DNA from: an uncultured Acidimicrobiaceae bacterium
GTDB taxonomy: Bacteria > Actinomycetota > Acidimicrobiia > Acidimicrobiales > Bog-793
Reading direction: 5' to 3'
DNA: 13,456 nucleotides
NCBI GenBank assembly: GCA_903907185.1
Contig: CAIVND010000242.1
Location: forward strand, 1 to 13,456
Below are positions 1-6,732 of the stretch, piece after piece. Positions within the stretch are counted from its first letter, which is position 1, and each line of letters opens with the position of its first letter. The translations under genes and the position numbers were made by a program. The notes beneath the pieces are model-generated. The model was given only the letters and a program-made list of their open reading frames with translations. It made no database searches and was not told where the DNA came from.

Positions 1-1
1 C

Positions 2-625
2 ACAACCGCCATCGTGTCCGGACGACCGGGAACATTTCTCCACAAGGTGCTTAGGTTCGGTGCCCGCGATGCCTCAAAGCTTCTCGTCTTCGGACGAAAT
101 GGTCTCGACATCGTCGATCCCTCTGGCTCGATCTCCGCGGTTCCAACCTCTAGCGCGTGGACAGAGACCATGACCACGATCGCAGAGCGGGCGCGCAACG
201 TTGCAACAACGGACTCGGTCGAAGAAAAGGGAGAGATCATCACTCTCCACTGGCGGCGCGCACAGAGTCAAGAGCCTGCGCTACGCGCATTTGCACTCGA
301 GAGTGCTGCGAACTTTCACATCGAACTACGCGAGGGCAAGATGTCCATCGATCTCTTTCCACCTGGAACACCGAGCAAACAGAGCACGGTAAGACGTCTC
401 GCCGCGAACTGCGCCGCTGTCGTCTTTATCGGTGATGACGTCGGTGACCTCGAGGCATTCAATGCTCTTGATGAGATCGCCGAAACGCGAACGACCGTGC
501 GTGTCGCCGTGAGCAGTAACGAAGCACCTCAAGAACTTCTTACCCGAGCTGACCTTGTGCTCGACTCACCCACCCGCGTGCAGACACTTCTGCGTCAGCT
601 CAAACGCGCGCTCGAAAACGTTTAG
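2..625 (+). CDS. otsB: Trehalose-6-phosphate phosphatase, 3' part (5' end outside window)
   Basis: This is the C-terminal part of a HAD-superfamily trehalose-6-phosphate phosphatase, which removes phosphate from trehalose-6-phosphate in the cytoplasm. The reading frame is open to the left edge. The first visible residues, TAIVSGRP, are HAD motif II as found in OtsB (catalytic Ser), so the GTG at 14 is internal and motif I (DxDG) lies outside the window. Further on, LREGKMSIDLFPPGTPSK holds a candidate motif III lysine, and VVFIGDDVGDLEAFNAL matches motif IV (family form GDDxTDEDAF, here with G for T). The cap domain lies between them. It converges on otsA with only 14 bases between the two stop codons, which supports the assignment. 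HAD identity is certain; the OtsB call rests on motifs plus context. Confidence 0.88.
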   Translation, partial: TTAIVSGRPGTFLHKVLRFGARDASKLLVFGRNGLDIVDPSGSISAVPTSSAWTETMTTIAERARNVATTDSVEEKGEIITLHWRRAQSQEPALRAFALESAANFHIELREGKMSIDLFPPGTPSKQSTVRRLAANCAAVVFIGDDVGDLEAFNALDEIAETRTTVRVAVSSNEAPQELLTRADLVLDSPTRVQTLLRQLKRALENV

Positions 626-639
626 CGAAAGATATTGAA

Positions 640-2058
640 CTACGCCAAATCCTGCAGATGAGTGAGACACTCCATGAGCCAGACCGCTGGTGGACGTTGT
701 GCACTCAACAGACTGAGACGTTCCGCTCGAACCGCCCGCTCGCGAAGAGGCATCGAGAGTGCGGATTCAAAGGCCTCCGCCGTTGCATCGATATCGAAGG
801 GATCGATGCCGATCACGCAGTCCATGAGCTCTTCATAGGCTCCTGCTCCCCTGCTCAGTATGACTGCACCCTGTTTCTTGTTCACTACCGCGGCCTCTTT
901 GACAACGAGGTTCATCCCGTCGAGGAGTGGATTGACGATGAGAACCTCATAGGTCCGATAGGCAGCGAGCGAGGCATCGTAGTCATCATCGATCTCGAAG
1001 ACGATCGGTTGATACTCGTTGTTCCCAAAGCGTTCGTTGATCTTTGCGACCGTCTCCTCGACCTCAATTCGGTAGTCACGGTACAGGACAAGGTCAGTGC
1101 GTGAAAGGTACGACCGCGCATGGAACACGACGGACTCGATCAGCTCCGGGTGCTGCTCCAATAATCGTTCATAGGCGAGGAATCCATTGACAATATTCTT
1201 TGTCGGCTCAAGACGGTCGGATCGAAAGATCATGCGGTAGTCATCGAACCGCTCGTGATTGATCGCGACATGTTCTAATACCGAGGGGCTCGAGCTCTCC
1301 GCAATGAGTCCAACAGCATCGACTCCGAGACCACAGGAAAAGACCCTCGGTGCGCGCACACCATAAGATTCACAGCAGGCAAGAAACCGATCCACCCATC
1401 GGTCGGTATGAAAACCACACACACCGTACGAGGCCATCGCAGTGAGAAGTTCGGTAGCGATCGCATCGGGAAGGATATGCAGGGTCTCTGGCGTACAAAA
1501 GGGTGTGTGCGAAAAGTGCAGCGTTTTTAGATCTGGCCGATCGCGAAGAAGTATCGGTCCAACAAGTGGGAGATGGTAGTCATTCACCATCACGGTGCCG
1601 TTGACCGGTGCTACCTCAGTGATCACCCGTGCGAAGGCCTCGTTGTAGATCCGGAAGTTGTCGAAGGCTGCTACCCACCGCTCATCGATCGTGACGCCCG
1701 CGACCTCTGCCATCTCGTGGTTGAGAAACCAGAGTGTCTCATTTGCGATGGTCTGGTAGGCGTCATGCATGACCTCATCATCGAGAAGCACATAGCGCAG
1801 ATTGAGATCTGGCTCGAGGTCGGGATCGCCTCCAGCGATCTCGCGTTCAAGCAGTCCCGTCGCCGCTGCGACCCACGTCGCCTTCGAGCCCTTGAGCGCT
1901 CTTGTCAGACTTGGGGCGAGGCCTCCAGCAGGCTGACCACGCACAATCTCGCCACTGTCTCCCCTTGTCAATGAGGCGGGACCCCGATGGGTAACGATCA
2001 CGAGATCGTTGAGGGGGTTCAACTGTTCGTCTCCAATTGAAGAATGAGGTTCTGCCAT
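640..2058 (-). CDS. otsA: Trehalose-6-phosphate synthase (GT20)
   Basis: A retaining GT20 glycosyltransferase that joins glucose from a nucleotide sugar to glucose-6-phosphate, giving trehalose-6-phosphate for OtsB. Visible motifs, in order: LVIVTHRGP and GQPAGGLAPSL (N-terminal sugar-phosphate and donor loop), MVNDYHLPLVG (family form HDYHL, here ND), HFSHTPFCTPETLHILP (family: HiPFPs.E..r.LP), RLEPTKNIVNGF (donor-phosphate Arg/Lys; E. coli has RLDYSKG) and LLDGMNLVVKEA (donor-site loop). The length of about 472 residues is usual. I chose ATG 2058 because it leaves about 18 residues before the first strand. An in-frame ATG at 2109 would add 17 residues, and neither start has a clear Shine-Dalgarno; GATGAT stands six bases before 2058. 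The PTKN variant resembles actinobacterial synthases as I remember them; a related GT20 glucoside-phosphate synthase cannot be excluded. Confidence 0.88.
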   Translation of the reverse strand: MAEPHSSIGDEQLNPLNDLVIVTHRGPASLTRGDSGEIVRGQPAGGLAPSLTRALKGSKATWVAAATGLLEREIAGGDPDLEPDLNLRYVLLDDEVMHDAYQTIANETLWFLNHEMAEVAGVTIDERWVAAFDNFRIYNEAFARVITEVAPVNGTVMVNDYHLPLVGPILLRDRPDLKTLHFSHTPFCTPETLHILPDAIATELLTAMASYGVCGFHTDRWVDRFLACCESYGVRAPRVFSCGLGVDAVGLIAESSSPSVLEHVAINHERFDDYRMIFRSDRLEPTKNIVNGFLAYERLLEQHPELIESVVFHARSYLSRTDLVLYRDYRIEVEETVAKINERFGNNEYQPIVFEIDDDYDASLAAYRTYEVLIVNPLLDGMNLVVKEAAVVNKKQGAVILSRGAGAYEELMDCVIGIDPFDIDATAEAFESALSMPLRERAVRAERLSLLSAQRPPAVWLMECLTHLQDLA

Positions 2059-2171
2059 CGCTCTATCATCGCCGTTTTCAACGCGCTGCGTTTTGCACGA
2101 GCCCCACATTCAGGCCACTACGATGAACGAACTTGGTTTGATCGGAGTTTGCAACAGACACTGCGTCTGCA

Positions 2172-2200
2172 TTGACTCGTTCGAAAATTGCGGCCAAACT
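2172..2200 (+). promoter_or_regulatory. Possible promoter for the SAM riboswitch-thrC-cysO transcript
   Basis: TTGACT (2172-2177) lies 17 bases before CAAACT (2195-2200). This would start transcription near 2207, exactly at the first base of riboswitch stem P1 (2208). The -35 is good and the -10 poor. The fit with the RNA boundary is the main argument; TAGGTA at 2200-2205 is an alternative -10, but it would cut into P1. Confidence 0.35.
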
Positions 2201-2207
2201 AGGTAAA

Positions 2208-2312
2208 TCATCAAGAGCGACTGAGGGACGGGCCCGTTGACGTCGCGGCAACCAGAGACCGATAGCGCACTCGTTGCGCTACGACCGCCAGGTGCCAATG
2301 CCCGACCGATGA
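2208..2312 (+). promoter_or_regulatory. SAM riboswitch (SAM-I/SAM-IV clan) upstream of thrC
   Basis: An S-adenosylmethionine-binding leader RNA. The S-box core is legible: ATCAAGAG, GAGGGACGGGCCC, GGCAACC (2247-2253) and GGTGCCAA (2291-2298). The stems all pair. P1 is TCATC (2208-2212) with GATGA (2308-2312). P2 is GCGAC (2217-2221) with GTCGC (2242-2246). The P3 hairpin is TAGCGCA (2263-2269) with TGCGCTA (2275-2281). The pseudoknot is CGGGC in the P2 loop (2229-2233) with GCCCG (2300-2304), where SAM-I places it. The separate P4 hairpin of classical SAM-I is missing, which points to the SAM-IV or SAM-I/IV variant architecture. The 3' strand of P1 shares bases 2311-2312 with the Shine-Dalgarno GAGGAG (2311-2316). 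SAM binding should therefore hide the ribosome site and switch translation off; no terminator hairpin is seen. Confidence 0.9.
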
Positions 2313-2322
2313 GGAGTAGGTA

Positions 2323-3570
2323 ATGACATCTGTACTTGGTTTAGCTTGCCGAGAGTGTGGTCGCTCGTACCCGGCGGAGGCCCTTCACGTCTGTGATTTC
2401 TGCTTCGGCCCCCTTGAGGTCGTCTATGACTACGAGGCGATCAAGTCAAAGATCAGCCGCGAGTCGATCGAAAACGGTCCGCTCTCAATCTGGCGATATC
2501 ACGAACTTCTCCCTGCTCACGAGACCTCCTCGGTCGATCTTGGGGCCGGATTTACCCCCCTCGTCCGTGCCGATCGGCTCGCTGCCGAGCTTGGTCTTGG
2601 CGAGCTGTGGCTAAAGGACGACACGCGCAATCCGACCGGTTCGTTTAAGGACCGCGTCGTCTCGGTCGCACTCGCGAAGGCCCGTGAACTTGGCTTCAAA
2701 GTGGCATCTTGTGCCTCGACCGGCAACCTCGCAAACTCGGTCGCTGCACATGCAGCACGTGCGGGGATGAGCGCCTACGTCTTCATCCCAAGCGACCTTG
2801 AGCACGTCAAGATCGCGATGACCGCCGTCTTTGATCTCAAACTGGTCGCCGTCGAGGGGAACTACGACGATGTGAACCGACTCTGTTCAGAGATCGCCAG
2901 CGAACATCCTGACTGGGCATTCGTCAACGTCAACGTCCGTCCCTACTACTCCGAAGGATCAAAGACCCTCGCATTTGAGGTTGCCGAGCAGCTCGGGTGG
3001 AAGGCACCGGATCACGTTGTCGTACCGATTGGATCCGGAAGCCAGTTGACAAAGATTCACAAGGGTTTCCAGGAGCTCGAGAAGGTAGGGCTCATCGAGG
3101 ACGGCCATCATGTACGGATCTCTGGTGCCCAGGCAGAGGGATGCTCACCGGTCACTACGGCATTTCGCAATGGTGCCGACCAGATCCGTCCTGTGCGCCC
3201 GCACACCATTGCAAAATCACTTGCAATCGGGAACCCCGCTGACGGCTGGTACGCCCTGCAGGTCGTTCGGAGCACCAATGGCGGGATGGGTTCGGTTACC
3301 GATCCCGAGATCGTCGAGGCAATTCAGCTCCTCGCCCGTACCGAGGGCATCTTTGCAGAGACCGCCGGTGGCGTCACCGTCGCAACACTTGCCGCTCTCG
3401 CACGCGAGGGCGTGATCACAAAGGATGAGTGTGTCGTCGCCTACATCACGGGCAACGGTTTAAAGACCGTGGAGGCACTTGGCGACACCGTCGCTCCAAG
3501 CACGGTGATCCCACCGACGCTTGCGGCATTTGCAGAGTTCGAACGAACACAAGAAGGGGCAACATCATGA
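2323..3570 (+). CDS. thrC: Threonine synthase-like PLP enzyme with N-terminal zinc ribbon
   Basis: A fold-type II PLP enzyme of the threonine synthase family, whose known reaction converts O-phosphohomoserine to threonine. The 415 residues open with a zinc ribbon (C9-x2-C12 and C24-x2-C27). The PLP lysine is K109 in NPTGSFKDR, the Asn loop is STGN (132-135), NVNVRPYYSEGSKTLAFE lies at 202-219, and the PLP-phosphate loop is GSGSQLTKIHKGF (237-249) where typical threonine synthases carry a GNGGN-like sequence. The start ATG has Shine-Dalgarno GAGGAG at 2311-2316. The stop overlaps the cysO start (ATGA), so the two are probably translationally coupled. The SAM riboswitch in the leader and the sulfur-carrier partner are unexpected for a pure threonine gene. 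The true reaction may be sulfur transfer to O-phosphohomoserine; that is inference. Family assignment is secure, substrate chemistry is not. Confidence 0.9.
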   Translation: MTSVLGLACRECGRSYPAEALHVCDFCFGPLEVVYDYEAIKSKISRESIENGPLSIWRYHELLPAHETSSVDLGAGFTPLVRADRLAAELGLGELWLKDDTRNPTGSFKDRVVSVALAKARELGFKVASCASTGNLANSVAAHAARAGMSAYVFIPSDLEHVKIAMTAVFDLKLVAVEGNYDDVNRLCSEIASEHPDWAFVNVNVRPYYSEGSKTLAFEVAEQLGWKAPDHVVVPIGSGSQLTKIHKGFQELEKVGLIEDGHHVRISGAQAEGCSPVTTAFRNGADQIRPVRPHTIAKSLAIGNPADGWYALQVVRSTNGGMGSVTDPEIVEAIQLLARTEGIFAETAGGVTVATLAALAREGVITKDECVVAYITGNGLKTVEALGDTVAPSTVIPPTLAAFAEFERTQEGATS

Positions 3571-3842
3571 GCGTCACCGTCCGCATTCCCACCCAACTTC
3601 GACCGCTAACGGGCGGCGAGGGTGAGATCGTCCTTGAGGCCACCACGGTCCGAGAGATCATCAGCGGCCTCGAATCGAAGCACCCAGGCATCGGCGAGCG
3701 ACTCCTTGACGATTCGGGCGAACTTCGACGATTTGTCAACGTTTTCGTCGCCGATGAGGACGTCCGATTCCTCGATGGACTCAATACACCTCTCACGCCC
3801 GGCCAGAGCGTCTCGATCGTTCCGGCGGTCGCTGGCGGCTAG
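3567..3842 (+). CDS. cysO: CysO/MoaD-like ubiquitin-fold sulfur carrier protein
   Basis: A 91-residue beta-grasp sulfur carrier. It begins SVTVRIPTQLRPLTGG and ends PAVAGG; the C-terminal Gly-Gly is the site that is adenylated and turned into a thiocarboxylate in this family. RFVNVFVADEDVRF and the ending closely match Mycobacterium tuberculosis CysO as I recall it, the carrier that gives sulfide to O-phosphoserine bound by CysM. Here the partner is not CysM but a threonine-synthase-like enzyme, with a four-base stop/start overlap (ATGA at 3567-3570). A purine-rich AAGAAGGGG just upstream, inside thrC, serves as Shine-Dalgarno. The activating E1-like enzyme and the Mec+ type JAMM peptidase that frees the amino acid are not in the window. 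It could also be called a MoaD2-type carrier; no molybdopterin genes are nearby. Confidence 0.88.
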   Translation: MSVTVRIPTQLRPLTGGEGEIVLEATTVREIISGLESKHPGIGERLLDDSGELRRFVNVFVADEDVRFLDGLNTPLTPGQSVSIVPAVAGG

Positions 3843-3851
3843 TTCGCTAGC

Positions 3852-3868
3852 ATTTTTCACTGAAAAAT
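3852..3868. repeat. Short A/T palindrome after cysO
   Basis: ATTTTTCA and TGAAAAAT flank a single C, a perfect 17-base palindrome ten bases after the cysO stop. It is followed by a second small hairpin, CCGAGC (3870-3875) with GCTCGG (3879-3884). Neither ends in a T-run, so they are at best a weak terminator region for thrC-cysO; the palindrome could instead bind a protein. No function is shown. Confidence 0.3.
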
Positions 3869-3942
3869 TCCGAGCGGCGCTCGGATCGCCCTTCATAAGC
3901 GCTGGTCAATCCCCCCAAGTTGCAATGGATACGATTGCGTGA

Positions 3943-3983
3943 TTACCTATTAGCACTCAGGTAACGAGAGTGCTAATAGGTAA
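3943..3983 (+). promoter_or_regulatory. CIRCE operator (HrcA site) of groEL
   Basis: A perfect CIRCE element: TTAGCACTC (3950-3958), nine bases, GAGTGCTAA (3968-3976). The inverted repeat extends outward to 16 bp per arm (3943-3958 with 3968-3983). It lies 55 bases before the groEL start, so it would occupy the promoter or the 5' end of the transcript. HrcA repressor binds this site and releases it on heat or protein-folding stress. A candidate -35 is TTGCAA at 3920-3925 with a weak TACCTA at 3944-3949, which the operator would cover. Confidence 0.96.
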
Positions 3984-4030
3984 AAGTGTCTTTCTGCCGA
4001 CCCCGGCAGACACGAAAAGGAGTCGAATTA

Positions 4031-5656
4031 ATGGCAAAGCTAATTGCCTTCGATATCGAGGCCCGTCGGGCGCTCGAGAGCGGCATGAACCAGCTGGTCG
4101 ATGCCGTCAAGGTAACCCTTGGTCCAAAAGGTCGCAATGTAGTCCTTGAGCGCAAGTGGGGAGCCCCTACCATCACCAATGATGGCGTCTCCATTGCCAA
4201 AGAGATCGAACTTGATGACCCACTAGAAAAGGTCGGCGCAGAGCTCGTCAAAGAGGTTGCGAAGAAGACCGATGACGTCGCCGGTGATGGCACGACAACT
4301 GCCACGGTTCTCGCTGGTGCGCTTGTCCGCGAGGGTCTGCGCAATATCGCTGCCGGTGCGAACCCAATGTCACTCAAACGCGGCATCGAAGCTGCAGTAA
4401 CTGCTGCCGTTGCTCGCCTGGTTGAGATCTCTCATGAGGCCGACTCGAAGGAGCAGATCGCTCAGGTTGCCTCCATCTCCGCAGCGGACAACGAGATCGG
4501 CACCATGATCGCCGAGGCGATCGACAAGGTCGGTAAGGACGGAGTCATTACCGTCGAGGAGTCACAGACCTTCGGTATGGGCATGGATCTCGTCGAAGGT
4601 ATGCGCTTCGACAAGGGTTACATCTCGCCGTACTTTGTTACTGACCAAGATCGTATGGAGGCCGTCCTTGACGATCCCTACATCTTGATCTTTGGATCGA
4701 AGATCACCGCAGTCCGTGACCTGCTCCCAATCCTTGAAAAGGTGATGCAGGCCGGAAAGGCACTGCTCATCATCGCCGAGGACATCGAGGGCGAAGCCCT
4801 TGCAACACTCGTCGTCAACAAGATCCGCGGCACCTTCAAGAGTGTCGCCGTAAAGGCCCCAGGCTTTGGCGAGCGACGCAAGGCAATGCTCCAAGACATC
4901 GCAATCTTGACCGGTGCTCAGGTGATCACCGAGGACGTCGGTCTCAAGCTTGAGAACGTCACGATCGACCTCCTTGGACGCGCTCGCAAGATCGTCGTTA
5001 CCAAGGATGAGACCACCGTTGTTGAGGGTTCTGGTGACGAGGGTGACATCAAGGGACGCGTCAGCCAGATCAAGTCGGAGATCGAAAATACCGACTCGGA
5101 CTACGACCGTGAGAAGCTCCAAGAGCGCCTCGCAAAACTTTCCGGTGGCGTTGCCGTCATCAAGGTTGGCGCAGCGACTGAGGTTGAACTCAAAGAGAAG
5201 AAGCACCGCATCGAAGATGCCGTCTCAACAACGAAAGCTGCAGTTGAGGAGGGTGTTGTCCCTGGAGGTGGTGTTGCTCTCATCCGTACACAGAAGGCAA
5301 TCAATGATGTTGCTGCCTCACTCGAGGGCGATGAGGCAACCGGTGCACGCATCGTTGCTCGCGCGGTAACCGAGCCACTTCGTCAGATCGCAATCAACGC
5401 AGGCCTCGAGGGCGGTGTCGTCGTCGAGCGTGTCCTTTCCCTTGAGAATGTCTCTGACGGCCTCAATGCTGCGACCGGTGTCTACGAGGACCTCTTGAAG
5501 GCCGGCGTCATCGACGCAGCCAAGGTCACCCGATCGGCTCTGCAGAACGCCGCTTCGATCGCTGCACTCTTCCTTACGACCGAGTGTGTCGTCGTTGACC
5601 TTCCCGAGCCCGCCGGCGCACCGGCGATGCCGGGCGGAGGCATGGAGGACTTCTAA
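4031..5656 (+). CDS. groEL: 60 kDa chaperonin GroEL, without adjacent groES
   Basis: The 541-residue subunit of the GroEL chaperonin, which folds proteins in an ATP-driven double ring. The family sequence is intact from MAKLIAFDIEARRALESG through the ATP site (DVAGDGTTTATVLAGAL near residue 85-100) and VPGGGVAL near 412, to a short Gly/Met-rich tail ending GGGMEDF. ATG 4031 is chosen over upstream codons in the same frame because AAAAGGAG (4015-4022) stands eight bases before it and MAKxIxFD is the family N-terminus. There is no groES on either side, as is usual for the second (GroEL2/Cpn60.2-type) copy of actinobacteria, so a groES or groESL locus is expected elsewhere. Control is by the CIRCE element upstream, and transcription ends at a strong hairpin downstream. 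Confidence 0.98.
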   Translation: MAKLIAFDIEARRALESGMNQLVDAVKVTLGPKGRNVVLERKWGAPTITNDGVSIAKEIELDDPLEKVGAELVKEVAKKTDDVAGDGTTTATVLAGALVREGLRNIAAGANPMSLKRGIEAAVTAAVARLVEISHEADSKEQIAQVASISAADNEIGTMIAEAIDKVGKDGVITVEESQTFGMGMDLVEGMRFDKGYISPYFVTDQDRMEAVLDDPYILIFGSKITAVRDLLPILEKVMQAGKALLIIAEDIEGEALATLVVNKIRGTFKSVAVKAPGFGERRKAMLQDIAILTGAQVITEDVGLKLENVTIDLLGRARKIVVTKDETTVVEGSGDEGDIKGRVSQIKSEIENTDSDYDREKLQERLAKLSGGVAVIKVGAATEVELKEKKHRIEDAVSTTKAAVEEGVVPGGGVALIRTQKAINDVAASLEGDEATGARIVARAVTEPLRQIAINAGLEGGVVVERVLSLENVSDGLNAATGVYEDLLKAGVIDAAKVTRSALQNAASIAALFLTTECVVVDLPEPAGAPAMPGGGMEDF

Positions 5657-5683
5657 ACTCCAAAAAAGGTAGTGAGTAGTTAG

Positions 5684-5711
5684 AGAACGGGGTGCTCCGG
5701 CACCCCGTTCT
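5684..5711 (+). terminator. Terminator hairpin after groEL
   Basis: AGAACGGGGTGC (5684-5695) pairs perfectly with GCACCCCGTTCT (5700-5711) around a TCCG tetraloop. It stands 28 bases after the groEL stop. The tail is not a clean T-run (TCGCGCC), so termination may be imperfect. The hemQ promoter box begins 20 bases further on. Confidence 0.75.
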
Positions 5712-5730
5712 TCGCGCCAAAACGCTCCCC

Positions 5731-5742
5731 TACACTGAGAGG
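5731..5742 (+). promoter_or_regulatory. -10 box of hemQ, leaderless arrangement
   Basis: TACACT (5731-5736) is followed by exactly six bases and then the GTG start at 5743. The transcript would begin at or next to the start codon, leaving no room for a leader. The same box and spacing precede the GNAT gene at 7966. No good -35 is seen. Confidence 0.6.
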
Positions 5743-6456
5743 GTGAGCACCTCGACTGAACAGGCGCCAATGTTGGGCGATAGCGATGAAAAGATGCTCG
5801 GCCTCAGCGTGCTGCACCTCTTTTGTACCGTGGACAATCACGCGGACAAAAAGGCGATCGCCGCTGCTATCTCGGGATGTGGGAACGATGGCTACCAGAT
5901 CGTCACCGTCGCGATGCTCGGCCACAAGGGAGATCTCGGTGTACTTGCCCTCGGGCCCACTCCCGAACGGCTCCGTCTCTTACAGACCGAGCTCACTCGA
6001 GCTGGCTGCCAGATCAACTACTCCTACGTCTCACTCACCGAGATCTCCGAATATTCCGGTGGTGTTCCTGAGCAGATGAAGATGGCACGCCTGCGACCGA
6101 ATCTCCCACCCGAGGGACTGACTGCCTTCTGCTTTTATCCAATGTCCAAGCGGCGCCTTGAGGGCGACAACTGGTTCCGCCTCGACTACGACGAGCGGAT
6201 GAGGTTGATGATGGAGCACGGCGTAAGTGGACGAACCTTCCGCGGTCGGGTCCTTCAGCTCGTAACAGGTTCAACAGGACTCGATGACTACGAGTGGGGA
6301 GTAACTCTCTTTGGTCGCAATCTCGATGACTTAAAAGATTGCGTCTATCAGATGCGCTTTGATGAGGCTTCCGCCCGCTACGCAGATTTTGGCACCTTTC
6401 TCACCGGTATCGTGATGTCTCCAGAAGCGGTCCTCGACCTGATTGGATCTCAATAA
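5743..6456 (+). CDS. hemQ: Coproheme decarboxylase HemQ/ChdC (chlorite dismutase family)
   Basis: The last enzyme of the coproporphyrin-dependent heme pathway: it decarboxylates two propionates of coproheme with peroxide to give heme b. The 237 residues show the family signature FYPMSKRR at 131-138 (catalytic Tyr132), RMRLMMEHG with the proximal heme ligand His159, then STGLDDYEWGVTLF and FGTFLTGI. The N-terminal half (LSVLHLFCTVD onward) is the degenerate ferredoxin-like repeat. GTG 5743 is chosen because a TACACT box lies six bases before it and an upstream extension would run into the groEL terminator. ATG codons at 5770 or 5794 remain possible. The stop TAA shares its last base with the ATG of the following NIL-domain gene, so they form one transcription unit. 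This pathway is typical of actinobacteria and firmicutes. Confidence 0.92.
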   Translation: MSTSTEQAPMLGDSDEKMLGLSVLHLFCTVDNHADKKAIAAAISGCGNDGYQIVTVAMLGHKGDLGVLALGPTPERLRLLQTELTRAGCQINYSYVSLTEISEYSGGVPEQMKMARLRPNLPPEGLTAFCFYPMSKRRLEGDNWFRLDYDERMRLMMEHGVSGRTFRGRVLQLVTGSTGLDDYEWGVTLFGRNLDDLKDCVYQMRFDEASARYADFGTFLTGIVMSPEAVLDLIGSQ

Positions 6457-6692
6457 TGGGTGTTCGTCTCAAGCTCATCTTCCCGGAACAGTACGTACGC
6501 GAGCCGATCATCGCCACCATGGTGCGCGAGATGAATGTCACACCAAATATCCGCCGAGCGAGTGTTGAAGAACACTATGGCTGGATCATTTTGGAACTTA
6601 CCGGTGCAGTTAATGACACCGATGCCGCGATCTCCTGGCTTCGCCAGCAGGGTATCGAAGTGGAGCTTCTCGGAGATGTAATCGAGAGTTAG
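6456..6692 (+). CDS. Small NIL-domain protein
   Basis: A 78-residue protein made up entirely of a NIL domain, the ferredoxin-like fold found at the C-terminus of methionine ABC transporter ATPases (MetN) and in some ferredoxins. The opening VRLKLIFPEQYVREPII, the middle GWIILELTG and the end WLRQQGIEVELLG follow the family pattern. It has no cysteines, so it carries no Fe-S cluster itself. In MetN the domain senses methionine; the ligand here is unknown. It starts inside the hemQ stop (TAATG, one shared base), so it is certainly co-transcribed and probably translated by reinitiation. A role linked to heme synthesis is suggested only by that context. Confidence 0.82.
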   Translation: MGVRLKLIFPEQYVREPIIATMVREMNVTPNIRRASVEEHYGWIILELTGAVNDTDAAISWLRQQGIEVELLGDVIES

Positions 6693-6732
6693 CTCTTGTT
6701 GATCAACCACACCATGGTTGAGTGATCAAGAG
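6693..6732. terminator. Imperfect hairpin between convergent genes
   Basis: CTCTTG (6693-6698) pairs with CAAGAG (6727-6732), and TCAACCA (6703-6709) pairs with TGGTTGA (6715-6721) around a CACCA loop, with an internal loop between the stems. It starts directly after the NIL-gene stop and contains the stop of the opposing small gene, so it could end transcription from both sides. No T-run follows on either strand. Confidence 0.45.

Noticed and set aside
293..306. GCACTC-GA-GAGTGC inverted repeat resembling CIRCE halves
   Set aside because: The spacer is two bases instead of nine, the outer TTA/TAA bases are missing, and it lies inside otsB.
658..1974. Plus-strand open frames of 133-148 codons opposite otsA
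   Set aside because: They lie wholly inside a strongly conserved gene on the other strand and show no recognisable protein features.
2110..2298. 62-codon minus-strand open frame between otsA and thrC
   Set aside because: It runs antisense through the SAM riboswitch, its composition is protein-unlike, and it has no family resemblance or Shine-Dalgarno.
4562..5206. 214-codon minus-strand open frame inside groEL
   Set aside because: It is the mirror of a highly codon-biased groEL; the Leu/Asp-rich product is a typical shadow.
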